From NCBI GenBank assembly GCA_028872955.1, contig JAGWNX010000026.1:1-40085 (forward strand): a DNA stretch of 40,085 bases. Reading direction: 5' to 3'. The notes under the pieces are model-generated. The model ran no database searches, was not told the DNA's origin, and was given only the letters and a program-made list of their open reading frames with translations. Position numbers and translations under genes: made by a program. Every line of letters starts with the position of its first letter. Within the stretch, counting starts at the first letter, position 1. Shown here in pieces: positions 1-7,983 of the stretch. This stretch comes from Acidobacteriota bacterium. Lineage in GTDB: Bacteria > Acidobacteriota > Terriglobia > Terriglobales > Acidobacteriaceae.

Positions 1-83
1 CCTAGCGCGAAGAACACACCAGCCACCAAGTCCGCAAGTGTACTTGAGCGGTGAATCCCGGCCATCCCTAGCGAAATCCAGTC

Positions 84-170
84 CACCTGGCGGGGGCCCA
101 GGATCGCTACGGCTGGAAACTGATTCAGCATCTGAAAGACCACCGGCTGAATGTGGCGAGGGATATGCAC
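84..170 (-). pseudogene. N-terminal remnant of a DUF4143-type AAA ATPase
   Basis: Read on the minus strand from a GTG at 170, the frame gives a start resembling the AAA_14/DUF4143 ATPase family. It contains the stretch LNQFPAVAILGPRQV, which normally runs straight into the P-loop GKTTLA. Here the match stops at GPRQV, and the following residues (DWISLGMAG and on) have no P-loop. The frame then stays open to the window edge without recognisable family sequence. I read it as a broken gene fragment or a recombination junction downstream of the relaxase gene. The rest of 1-276 shows no supported gene. The assignment rests on about 29 residues recalled from family knowledge. Confidence 0.42.
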
Positions 171-276
171 CTTGTATTTATGCCAAAGGACTTCATAATT
201 GCAAGGTTTGCGCGTCATCGCCAATCATCCACCCACAAACACCCATATTTCGACGGCGGTCCGAGGCGAAACTGGC

Positions 277-3063
277 TCAAAGACTCATCCCAGGGCGTTC
301 CACCTCAATCTTGCTTTGGTCAGATCCGATTACGGTCGGACCCAGGATTGGAGATTGCTCGCCTAAGGCAGGTCCGCAGACCGAATCGAGTGCGGCAGTC
401 TTCGTGACATCGGATTGCAGGCGTTCTCCGAGCGTTTGCGCCTCGTTCGTGTAAATGCGGGCATCGAGAGAAGCCCGGGAAACGGAGACATAGGCGAGCC
501 GACTGTTGATGAGACTGCGCGAGGAATCAGTGTCTATATGAACGAGAACTCGGGAAGCGGTAATTCCCTGAGAGCTATGCGATGTGACGGCATAGCCGTG
601 GTCAAATTGCCTAAAGTCCGTCGGGTTGAAAGTCACAATGCGTTGCACCTTGCCGTCCAAGCGTACCGTCATCTTCCCTTCGTCCACTCCGATGACTGTT
701 CCTAGGTCGCGGTTCGCGACCTTGAGCTCTTTGTTTGGTGCAGTGAACTGAAGTCGGTCGCCAGCCGCGAACTCACGCTCCATCTCACGGAACACGTTCA
801 CGCCCTGCAAGCGGCGCGGGTCGTATGTGACCCTTGTCCCATTCTGCAGCTCAACGGTTAGGGCGTTGGCGCTTGCATCGACGGAGCGGACCGTCGCAAA
901 GCTGTTGCGCTCGATGCCTTCGGTCTTGCTTCCGGTGTTGTACTGCAAGACGTCACCTTCGCTGTACCGCGCCGCCCATTTGCGATCAGCTCCGGTCATA
1001 TCCGATCGGTGCGACAACGTCTGGAACACGTGGCCGTCTTCAGCAAGAGTTCCGTTTCGCCGCAGCTCTACCCTGACGGCTTCATTGATCTGCTGGCGGC
1101 TTCGATTGTCCGGAGAGACGATGATCGTGCTGGTCGGGTTCGCAGCGTAGTCCCGGGCAATCGCGGCGATGCGAGCCTGGGAATCTCGCACCTCGGTGAC
1201 CCGGCCTTGATTCGTTAGCATGGCTATGCCCTCGACCGTCTCGTTGTTCGAAAGATGCTGGACGGCCTTAAGCAGTTCGGGGTCTTTCTGGCGCATGATC
1301 CTGTCTAACTGGGAGGTCTGCATCCCCGCTTCCTGCATCTGCTGGAAGGGGCGTCCGGCGTCTACGCCTTGATGCTGGCGAGTGTCCCCGATCACAAGAA
1401 CTCGATCAGTGGGATTGAGTTTTTCCAGAAACGATCTCATCTGCCTGGTACTGGCGAGACTGGACTCATCGAGCATATAGAGATGGCGGTTGGCAGGATC
1501 GGCGCTCGGATGATTCTGGCCACGCGCGAGAAAGCTCTGGAGGGTCGTAGCATCGATGCCGGCCTCTCGAAGTTGGCCAGCCGCTTTGGAAGTTGGCGCG
1601 AATCCTTCGACGATGTAGCCGCTCGCTTCCGCTCCTTCGCGGATACTCTGGAGCGTCGTGGTTTTCCCGGTGCCGGCCAATCCCTGTAGCCCGTGAATGC
1701 GATCGGACGAGTTAAGAACTTCTTCGATGACTCGACGCTGCGATTCATTCAAAAAGGGTCGTGCCTTAGCCTGTTCTCGGGCCATCTCCGCAGACATGAT
1801 CGGCGCAACGGCATTGCGTCCTTCGAGGACATAGCGGATGTTCGCCCGCTCGGCGGCGATGGTTTCAGGTGTAGTCAAGCTGCGCGCGGAACTGTGCTTC
1901 ATCCCTTGGACGATGCGAAGTTCTCCAGCCTCTTGACGACGGTCAAACTCAAGTCGGATCTCACGATGGGACGCATGCCCCATACCGCGCCGGAGGGCAT
2001 CGCGGAGAATCACCCGCTCATCGGCAACCGCCTCACGTTCGAAGATGCTGTCGCGTGCGAACGTCACGGCTTCTTTCGCGAGCGTCGTTCGGTTGGGCTC
2101 TCGATCGTGCTGCGCGGCGCGGTGGCGAGCAGCGGCGATCACCTTCTGCGGCTGATCTCCGAAGGCGGCGGCCATCTCTTTGTGCGCTCGAAGCACCTCC
2201 TCGGCAGAGAGCGTCTGCTTGCGGTCCCGGGTGGAGTGTGCCGCGATTTGAGCTGCCTCGGGACCCACGAATCCGCTCTTTTCAAGTTGCTCTCTGATCT
2301 GTCGCGACCGTGGACTGGAGGCATCCAGATACTCCTGCGAATACCCCTTGATCTCGGGTGCGCCGCTTCTCCCGGATTCAATTTCGTAGCCAAGCTGGCG
2401 GAGTTGATACATGAGAGCCGACTGATAAATAGCGGTCGCATACTGCTGGCTCTCGAACAGTGCCCGCTCCTGCAAGGCGCGGGTCGAGCCGTTCTCCCGC
2501 TCCGTGACATTGAAGATGACAGCGTGGGTGTGAAGCTGTGGCGCGGCGTAACCTGCGACCGGACGGGCCGTATCGTGCTCAAACTTCGCAGCGATGAACT
2601 TCCCGGTACTCTCGGCTGGATTGTTGCCGCCGATCCGAGCCTGGGTATAGCGTTCCAACTCGTCCAGAGCCGTTGTGACGGCTGCGCGGTGGGCTTCTCG
2701 AACACGATGATCGCCTCCGACCAGAGCTGTGAGCGAAACCGATTTTGGCGCGGAAAAGGTGGCGTCCCAACCCGCCCGATGCTCAACCGATTTCGTGGTT
2801 GTGCCATCGGCATTCTGGTATTCGGTTGCTACTCGGTGCCGTACCAGTGCTTCGCCTGATTGCGGATGGATGCCGTCCGCGAGCCGGGAGAATTCCAGCG
2901 GGGACACCTCCCCGGATAGTCCCAAGCAGCCGGAGAGCTTCCCTTGCCACTCTCCTTGGATCGATTCGCCCTGCTTGTAATAGTTCTGCGAATCGGAGGT
3001 GAACTCCAGCTTGTGGTAACTCTGCGCCTGGGCAGAATTGAGCGGTTTCGAGATCGTCAACAT
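277..3063 (-). CDS. trwC: MobF conjugative relaxase-helicase (TrwC/TraI family)
   Basis: 928 residues, the usual size for TrwC-like enzymes. It nicks oriT, stays covalently attached to the DNA end through a tyrosine, and unwinds the transferred strand. Visible relaxase features are candidate catalytic tyrosines at Tyr16 and Tyr28/29 followed by GEWQGKL, the GWDATFSAPKSVS motif around residue 100, and the metal-binding histidine triad His163, His178 and His180 (LHTH). The C-terminal half is a RecD-like helicase with Walker A GLAGTGKTTT near 461-470, Walker B LDESS near 531-535, GDTRQHQG, and a late SHSSQGIT motif. It starts 3 bp after the coupling-protein stop, so the two are cotranscribed. 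The accessory protein, coupling protein, relaxase order matches trwABC of R388. Confidence 0.95.
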   Translation of the reverse strand: MLTISKPLNSAQAQSYHKLEFTSDSQNYYKQGESIQGEWQGKLSGCLGLSGEVSPLEFSRLADGIHPQSGEALVRHRVATEYQNADGTTTKSVEHRAGWDATFSAPKSVSLTALVGGDHRVREAHRAAVTTALDELERYTQARIGGNNPAESTGKFIAAKFEHDTARPVAGYAAPQLHTHAVIFNVTERENGSTRALQERALFESQQYATAIYQSALMYQLRQLGYEIESGRSGAPEIKGYSQEYLDASSPRSRQIREQLEKSGFVGPEAAQIAAHSTRDRKQTLSAEEVLRAHKEMAAAFGDQPQKVIAAARHRAAQHDREPNRTTLAKEAVTFARDSIFEREAVADERVILRDALRRGMGHASHREIRLEFDRRQEAGELRIVQGMKHSSARSLTTPETIAAERANIRYVLEGRNAVAPIMSAEMAREQAKARPFLNESQRRVIEEVLNSSDRIHGLQGLAGTGKTTTLQSIREGAEASGYIVEGFAPTSKAAGQLREAGIDATTLQSFLARGQNHPSADPANRHLYMLDESSLASTRQMRSFLEKLNPTDRVLVIGDTRQHQGVDAGRPFQQMQEAGMQTSQLDRIMRQKDPELLKAVQHLSNNETVEGIAMLTNQGRVTEVRDSQARIAAIARDYAANPTSTIIVSPDNRSRQQINEAVRVELRRNGTLAEDGHVFQTLSHRSDMTGADRKWAARYSEGDVLQYNTGSKTEGIERNSFATVRSVDASANALTVELQNGTRVTYDPRRLQGVNVFREMEREFAAGDRLQFTAPNKELKVANRDLGTVIGVDEGKMTVRLDGKVQRIVTFNPTDFRQFDHGYAVTSHSSQGITASRVLVHIDTDSSRSLINSRLAYVSVSRASLDARIYTNEAQTLGERLQSDVTKTAALDSVCGPALGEQSPILGPTVIGSDQSKIEVERPGMSL

Positions 3064-3066
3064 CGC

Positions 3067-5160
3067 TTAAAGAATTCCCTGTTCGATGACGTGCGCGCGT
3101 CTTCCAAGCTGATCGTGAATCTCATTCTGCCTTTCAGTTTCAGCCGCAGACGCATGCTCAGTGGACGCCGCGAGAGGCTCTCGCTCGACGGGTTGACGTG
3201 CTGTGGTTTGCTGCGATGTCGCCACTTCGAGCTCTCGATTGTGAGCAAGCGGCGCCCCATGTCCTGGCGGCTCATCTACATCAACTTTGGCTGTGCTGAC
3301 CGCATCAAGATTGTCGCGAGGCAACAAGGTGTCGGGATCGAAGCTCATCTCGCCATCCGGGGAGCGTCGCGGCAGGAAGCCCGGAGTCGGAGTGGGCAGA
3401 TCGAGGTAGTCGAAGTCGAAGCGAGCGACAAGATTCCCGAGCTTCAAATAGGCATGACGGTCATCGAGTCCGCTGATCTCGGAGCCCATGACGAGCGGTT
3501 CAATCTGACGATCCACGGTGAAGTTTCTTCCAGATCGAGAGCCATCGAACTTGGTCTCCTTCAGCCGTTCGATCTCAACCTTCCCGATGGCCTCGGAGAT
3601 CCACTCTGATGCCTTCGGCTCCGCAGTCTTCATGAATATCTTCGTCGCTGGCTGCGAGAGCATGACCTCGGCAAGGTGGCCATAGATAACCTCAAGCTGC
3701 GCCTTCCCCTGGAAGCCGAGTACGAGCGGGTTCTTACTCTTCCGGTTCTCGGTGATGGCGGTGTGAAGCTGCGGGAGCTTTTGGAGACTCGCCAGTTCGT
3801 CGATCACAAACCAGACCGGCTTCTGGCCTGGCTGAGGCGCTGTGAGCAGCCGCATCACGAGCAGATCGATCCACAGCGAGTGCAAGGGGCGAAGCGTCTC
3901 CCTCTCGGCTGGACGCGAGGTAATGAAGACCCATCCCTTCCGCTCCTTGGCCCAGGTGCGTGCGTTCCACGTGCGCTTTGTCTCCTCCCTCTCGGGCAAG
4001 ATACGAAAGCACTTCGCGACCAATCCAAGCGATGCAAGGACGCCTGCGCGTTGCGGGCCAGCCTTCCGGTCGATGTAGAAGGACATCTCCGTTCCGGCCA
4101 CCAAGGTCTCCAGAGTGTCGCTGTTTGCCATCCACTCGGCGAGTTGGTGGGCGGTCGGCCCCTTTCTAAGTAGGTGGGCGAATATCTGCGCAGGCGTTTG
4201 GTGAAAGAACTCATCTTTCACGTCCGTCGCAGGCTGGTAGAGCGACGCCGCAATGGCATCGGCCTCTGCATTCGAGGCCATCTCCTGGGCCGGTCCCCAA
4301 TAAGGGCAACGTTCGTCGAGCGGGTTCAAGACAACATCTCCGCGCTCACCATCGTAGAAGCGTTGCAGATATTCGCAGGCCGGATCATAGATGACGGCTG
4401 AGTCACCTCGCTCCCGAATCTGGCGGAGGATTTGCATGATGAGCTGAGTCTTCCCGACACCGGTATCGCCCATGATCTGGAAGTGTTGCGACTCCTTACG
4501 GAGCGGAATCCGCATCATCTTTCCCAACTCCGTCGTCTTGAATCCGATGCCATCGCCCTTCTGCTGCCGGTTGAATTCTTCGGGCGTGAGCATCTGGGGT
4601 CCACGCAACACCCGCCCATACTTCATCTGCTTGAAGCGCCGGATGTCCTGCGGAATTGCGAACCAAAGTAGCGCGACGGAGACAACACCTCCCTCGATCA
4701 GGCTCACGGCAAAGAGCCTCGACAGGCTCTCCTCGCCGAACACGAAGGTGCGAAGCCAGCGGTGCATTGCCGCGTCCGCGAACTTCTCTGAAGGGCCGCG
4801 AAAGAACCAGCGATAGCCCTGAAGTCGGGCAACATCCCCGAGTCCCACCGGGAAGATCTGCCCGTTGGGCAGCGAAGTTGTCCCGTCTACCAAGTCGGCA
4901 GGAAGTGCGACGCGGGCCTTCGCCTTGCCGCCGCCGAGGTAGATGAGCCGATAGCTCTGACGGGCCTTGAAGACTGCGCCTACGTCCGACCGGACGTAGG
5001 CGGTGAGGTAGCTTTTCTGCAGAGGCTCAAGCGAGAAGTTGATCCGTTGCCAGACGAAAAGGCAGGTGCAGAGGATCGCCGAAGAAATGGCGCAGTAGCT
5101 CAGGATCGGAACGTGCGGCGGCCAGATGATGGTTTCCCGGCGTCCCCATTGACTCGCCAT
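3067..5160 (-). CDS. trwB: Type IV coupling protein (TrwB/TraD family)
   Basis: 697 residues from the chosen ATG. This inner-membrane hexameric ATPase docks the relaxase-DNA complex to the secretion channel. Two N-terminal membrane segments are visible (about 18-37 and 148-169), with a periplasmic region between them. Then come Walker A GDTGVGKT at 231-238 and a Walker B-like stretch FVIDELASLQKLPQLH. The tail beyond about residue 600 is polar and probably disordered. The ATG at 5160 was preferred to longer frames because a strong GAAGGAGG Shine-Dalgarno sits just upstream and the preceding gene stops 1 bp before it. It lies between the accessory protein and relaxase genes in one operon. Confidence 0.94.
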   Translation of the reverse strand: MASQWGRRETIIWPPHVPILSYCAISSAILCTCLFVWQRINFSLEPLQKSYLTAYVRSDVGAVFKARQSYRLIYLGGGKAKARVALPADLVDGTTSLPNGQIFPVGLGDVARLQGYRWFFRGPSEKFADAAMHRWLRTFVFGEESLSRLFAVSLIEGGVVSVALLWFAIPQDIRRFKQMKYGRVLRGPQMLTPEEFNRQQKGDGIGFKTTELGKMMRIPLRKESQHFQIMGDTGVGKTQLIMQILRQIRERGDSAVIYDPACEYLQRFYDGERGDVVLNPLDERCPYWGPAQEMASNAEADAIAASLYQPATDVKDEFFHQTPAQIFAHLLRKGPTAHQLAEWMANSDTLETLVAGTEMSFYIDRKAGPQRAGVLASLGLVAKCFRILPEREETKRTWNARTWAKERKGWVFITSRPAERETLRPLHSLWIDLLVMRLLTAPQPGQKPVWFVIDELASLQKLPQLHTAITENRKSKNPLVLGFQGKAQLEVIYGHLAEVMLSQPATKIFMKTAEPKASEWISEAIGKVEIERLKETKFDGSRSGRNFTVDRQIEPLVMGSEISGLDDRHAYLKLGNLVARFDFDYLDLPTPTPGFLPRRSPDGEMSFDPDTLLPRDNLDAVSTAKVDVDEPPGHGAPLAHNRELEVATSQQTTARQPVEREPLAASTEHASAAETERQNEIHDQLGRRAHVIEQGIL

Positions 5161-5161
5161 C

Positions 5162-5542
5162 TCAGGCCTCCTTCGGCGCTGCGGGCAGGTATTGTTGCTG
5201 GATTTCTTGAGCCACTTTCCGCTTCTCGTTCCGCACGGAAGCGGTAATTCGCGCGAAATCCTCCGCCGTAACTGGCTGGCCCATTGCAAGAGGCTTCAGA
5301 AGATTCAGAAGGACCATGCGCGTTGCGATGAGCTCCGTGAACAGCATGTCTTCCTGCGCCCGCCTGGCTTCGCGTAGCAGAACATCGCGCGACCAAGCCC
5401 GGATCGTTTTCCCGGCTGCCGCGGCGGCATTGCCGAGCGTGCTCACTTCTGCTTCCGTGAAGCGGGTCGCCAGACTCTCGGTTCTCGACAGTGACGTTTC
5501 GTCCGTCCGGGCATGATTTGGATTGGCTCCTCGGGTCGCCAT
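5162..5542 (-). CDS. Relaxosome accessory DNA-binding protein (TrwA/MobC-like)
   Basis: 126 residues. The central part (SLATRFTEAEVSTLGNAAAA, then GKTIRAWSRDVLL) resembles the ribbon-helix-helix/MobC accessory proteins that bind oriT and stimulate the relaxase. The N-terminus is polar and the C-terminus helical. The ATG at 5542 is preferred to upstream starts because AGAAAGGA lies at a good distance before it. Upstream starts would also run through a 16-bp inverted repeat that looks like an operator. It is the first gene of the accessory, coupling protein, relaxase series, which is the position of trwA in R388, and TrwA there represses its own operon. Function is inferred from motif and position; a general RHH regulator is the alternative. 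Confidence 0.72.
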   Translation of the reverse strand: MATRGANPNHARTDETSLSRTESLATRFTEAEVSTLGNAAAAAGKTIRAWSRDVLLREARRAQEDMLFTELIATRMVLLNLLKPLAMGQPVTAEDFARITASVRNEKRKVAQEIQQQYLPAAPKEA

Positions 5543-5740
5543 CACGGTTCCTTTCTGGCCGGTTCCAATTGCAACCGCACTGGTTGCAACTGGAACCGCC
5601 GTGCCATGTAAGTTGTTCCTCATCTGCGCGTTTCCAAACGGAACCTTTTCGCCACTTTGCACGACCCTCGGAGGGATGGAGTGTCAACATTCTTCCGGTG
5701 CGCAGCACCGCGGTGGTGCAGCTACCCCATCCTGACGGGG
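5543..5740. other. Candidate origin of transfer (oriT) and operator region
   Basis: This 198-bp non-coding stretch sits directly upstream of the accessory protein, coupling protein and relaxase genes, where oriT lies in R388. It is dense in symmetry: a 15/16 inverted repeat at 5561-5597, a CCCTC-G-GAGGG palindrome at 5665-5675, and a hairpin CGGTGC-GCA-GCACCG at 5696-5710. On the minus strand that hairpin is followed by GGAAGAATGTTGACAC. R388 also has a GCACC/GGTGC hairpin shortly before its nick site, so the nick could lie in the minus-strand sequence at about 5682-5695. A perfect TTGACA (minus, 5682-5687) may instead be a promoter -35, but no good -10 follows it. The role is inferred from position and symmetry. 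Confidence 0.5.
5561..5597. repeat. 16-bp inverted repeat upstream of accessory protein gene
   Basis: The left arm GGTTCCAATTGCAACC (5561-5576) and right arm GGTTGCAACTGGAACC (5582-5597) pair at 15 of 16 positions around a 5-bp centre. Further copies of the hexamer GGTTCC/GGAACC lie at 5546-5551 and 5640-5645, giving four exact hexamers in 100 bp. The repeat starts 19 bp before the ATG at 5542, so a protein bound here could repress the trwABC-like operon as well as mark oriT. A 16-bp RNA hairpin in the mRNA leader is the other reading. Confidence 0.75.
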
Positions 5741-6067
5741 CTAGACCTTCTTTGCGGACCCATGCTGCGGACCGGAGAGGCTTGCATCCGGCAAAGGCGA
5801 AGGCTTCTTCGAAGCCGTCTCCGCTGCGTCAGCAGGTGACGGCCTGCGGACTCGCAACGTGGACGGTACAGCCCGAGCTTCGTCGGTCTTCAAGAAGTCC
5901 TGGAAGTCGCGGTCTTTCGAGAAGACGTAGACGAGGGCTTGCTCGACGACATCATCCCCACTGGCTCGGATGAAAGCAGCATATTGATCGACTTGATTGG
6001 CGGTCGTCTCGGTAAGGCGGATGAAGGCGCTGATCTGGCGGACTTGAACAACTTCAAGCAGTGGCAT
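5741..6067 (-). CDS. Small conserved-looking protein of unknown function
   Basis: 108 residues; no confident family. The first 65 residues are well structured, with an amphipathic beginning (VRQISAFIRLTETTANQVDQ) and a segment ending in VYVFSKDRDFQDFL. The tail is rich in Ser, Pro, Ala and Lys and probably disordered. The ATG at 6067 is chosen for the AGGAGAA sequence just before it, and the start overlaps the end of the primase gene by 14 bp, so translation is probably coupled. A DNA-binding or plasmid-maintenance accessory role would fit the place between primase and oriT, but nothing in the sequence proves it. Confidence 0.7.
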   Translation of the reverse strand: MPLLEVVQVRQISAFIRLTETTANQVDQYAAFIRASGDDVVEQALVYVFSKDRDFQDFLKTDEARAVPSTLRVRRPSPADAAETASKKPSPLPDASLSGPQHGSAKKV

Positions 6068-7043
6068 CGGGGTTCTCCTGAGTGGGTAGGTGGGTGGTGG
6101 ATTCGGGGTGGGCGAGCATGCGTTGCGCGGTAGCCGCAATCTCTCTGGCGCGCGACGCGCAACGCTGTGGGGCAAGCTCCTGCAAACGACGCTGATAGAG
6201 CTGCGCGATCACCTCGTCAAGCGCAGCTCCGGCACGCAGCGCAAGCCGTGCCGAGGCGAGATCGACGGTCCTCGCGGCGTAGTACGTGGGGTTGGGTTTG
6301 TCGGGGCGTCGGAGGGAGAGTTCGTGCGTGAGTTGCCGGGCGTCTACGCCAAGCCGCAGGCGCTCGAAGGTCCATGCCCAGTCTTCTTCGGAAGGAGTCC
6401 GTGGTCCCTTGGGTTTTGCGGATGTAGGTCGCAGCGATGCGGCCGTGGACAGTGACTCAATTCCACTCAGCCGGAAGTCCTGCGGCGAGTAGATTGTCGT
6501 GCTTGGATACTCCGCCGTGACGACGTGTGCGAGCGCGTACTTGCAGTTTCGGAATCCAGGGAGCCGGAGCACCCGGTTGCGATCGGTGCAAGCAGGGTCT
6601 CCGCCGAAGGCTTGGGCCAACACTTTGAGGGTCGCTTCCTGCTGGTCGAAGTCGAAGCCAGCGACCCTCCAGAGCACCTGGTACTTGGCCGGTGAGGTCT
6701 GGAGGATCACACTCGGCGTGGGCACATGCTGCGATGCTCGCAATGCGGCCAAACGTGCTTCGCCATCCGTGTCGAGATCGAGGTAGAGGTGCCGGACCTG
6801 CTCAATGCTGTCCTTGGTGCGTCTGCGACTTCCGGAGAGCAGCGGATTGGCGGAGACGTAGATGTTGGCGCCCTTGGCATTCTCGTAGGCCAGCCAGGCG
6901 AGATAGCGTGGCATCCGTAGCTGCTGGAGCGTCACGATGCGTTGCTGCATCGCCCGAGGACTCTCGCGGAGAAGAAGCAGGGCGAGCGTCTCCTCCGGGT
7001 TGAAGCAACGGGATAGGAACTCTTGGACGAGCTTCGTAGACAT
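6054..7043 (-). CDS. RepB-like DNA primase
   Basis: 329 residues. It resembles the RepB-type primase domain of mobile elements, which makes primers on transferred single-stranded DNA. Visible family features are the acidic metal-binding motif HLYLDLDTDG near residues 85-95, the stretch SPAKYQVLWRV, and DRNRVLRLPGFRN about 40 residues later. The C-terminal third is helical and carries basic patches. The start MSTKLVQEFL at 7043 is preferred to the slightly longer frame, though neither has a strong ribosome-binding site. The gene lies downstream of ssb and overlaps the next gene. Together these support second-strand synthesis or element replication after transfer. Confidence 0.82.
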   Translation of the reverse strand: MSTKLVQEFLSRCFNPEETLALLLLRESPRAMQQRIVTLQQLRMPRYLAWLAYENAKGANIYVSANPLLSGSRRRTKDSIEQVRHLYLDLDTDGEARLAALRASQHVPTPSVILQTSPAKYQVLWRVAGFDFDQQEATLKVLAQAFGGDPACTDRNRVLRLPGFRNCKYALAHVVTAEYPSTTIYSPQDFRLSGIESLSTAASLRPTSAKPKGPRTPSEEDWAWTFERLRLGVDARQLTHELSLRRPDKPNPTYYAARTVDLASARLALRAGAALDEVIAQLYQRRLQELAPQRCASRAREIAATAQRMLAHPESTTHLPTQENPDATA

Positions 7044-7109
7044 GGCGGGTCTCACAGGGTTGGAAGCCCGGCGTTGGCCGGGCTTCCGGGTGGTTACGAG
7101 AAGCGGGGC

Positions 7110-7505
7110 TTAGGCCGCTGCTTCGAGCGGAAGCTGCGCTTCGGCTTCCTGCTCTTCCGGGCTAGCCTTCTCGGCCCGGTCCAGCTTGAGAATCGAGTTC
7201 ACCCGGATCTCCCAGATGGTCTTCTTCTCCGGCTGCTTCTTGCCGGTCTTCTTCGGCTCGTAGACCCGGCTGCGCAGCTCGCCTTCGATCTGCAGATGGG
7301 CTCCCTTGCGGAGCGTGCCAGCGAACTCAGCCAGCTTGCCGAAGACCACGCAACGATGCCACTCCGTGTGCGCGACGTACTGGCCGTCCTTCTTGTAGGA
7401 GGACTTGGTTGCCACCGAGAGGGTGGTAAAGCTGCGGCTGTCGTTGGTGCGAACCTCGGCGTCGTTGCCGAGGAAGCCGATGAGGGTGACTTTGTTCTGG
7501 TACAT
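7110..7505 (-). CDS. ssb: Single-stranded DNA-binding protein
   Basis: 131 residues. The N-terminal 100 residues form an SSB-type OB fold: NKVTLIGFLGNDAEVR, then FTTLSVAT, TEWHRCVVFGKLAEFA, and KGAHLQIEGELRSR. The C-terminus is Glu/Ala-rich and lacks the classical DDDIPF tip, as is common for SSBs of mobile elements. The ATG at 7505 follows a GGAG; the longer frame upstream has no SSB character. It probably protects transferred single-stranded DNA and works with the primase gene 66 bp downstream. The element carries its own copy, separate from the host chromosomal ssb. Confidence 0.93.
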   Translation of the reverse strand: MYQNKVTLIGFLGNDAEVRTNDSRSFTTLSVATKSSYKKDGQYVAHTEWHRCVVFGKLAEFAGTLRKGAHLQIEGELRSRVYEPKKTGKKQPEKKTIWEIRVNSILKLDRAEKASPEEQEAEAQLPLEAAA

Positions 7506-7983
7506 GGTGATGTTCTCCGTTTCGTTGAAGTTCCCGTTCGCTGACCGGGTCACACCTGGCGAAGCCCAGCAAGTGGGCACGGCTCCCAAGCGCCAAGCTC
7601 TGCATTTGCGGAGGGTCCGGCGAAGCTGGAAACCGTAACCCAACGGGCGTGGAACACGAAGCAGAAGAGCGCCGAGCCGCAGGGCGCCGGTTGTAGCCCC
7701 GCAGCGTGATCCCAGGGCAGAGGACGGGATACGGGACGGTAGACTCCTCCTGAACCAGCGTCACCCCATCTCTTCCTCAGGCATGCCAGTCGCTCCCAAC
7801 ACCGCGCCCCTCGACGGTTCAACCTGGCCTGCTCGGGATGGCCTTCGCAGCACTGGTTGCGTGAGGTACGACGGCTGGCAGGCACATACGCAATGGGCGC
7901 TTGCAGATCAGTCTGTGCTGCCGGATTGGCGAGAAGAAGATGCATGGAAGACTCCATCGATTCGGGTTGGTTTGTCAGTCGGT
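7506..7983. other. Non-coding gap between virB11 and ssb
   Basis: About 480 bp without a supported gene. Open frames exist on both strands, but they are rich in Cys, Trp and Arg, lack ribosome-binding sites and resemble no family. It probably carries the promoter of the ssb-primase operon and the end of the virB transcript. One CCATCTCT sequence near 7765 resembles a single half-site of the LysR-type palindrome seen elsewhere, but the second half is missing. I could not identify a convincing promoter or terminator. Confidence 0.4.

Noticed and set aside
1-83. Left attachment site of the ICE
   Set aside because: Compared by eye with the tRNA-Ser 3' end; no match beyond a short CAGCCACCAAG resembling an integrase repeat.
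5721-5745. TACCCC/GGGGCTA stem as a rho-independent terminator after the 108-residue gene
   Set aside because: Short stem overlapping the stop codon and no T-tract on the minus strand.
7763-7772. CCATCTCT near ssb as a third LysR operator
   Set aside because: Only one half-site; the palindrome partner, the extra half-site and ATTGGAC are all missing.
7550-7957. 135-codon minus-strand frame between virB11 and ssb
   Set aside because: No ribosome-binding site, rich in Cys, Trp and Arg, no family resemblance; high GC makes long random frames common here.
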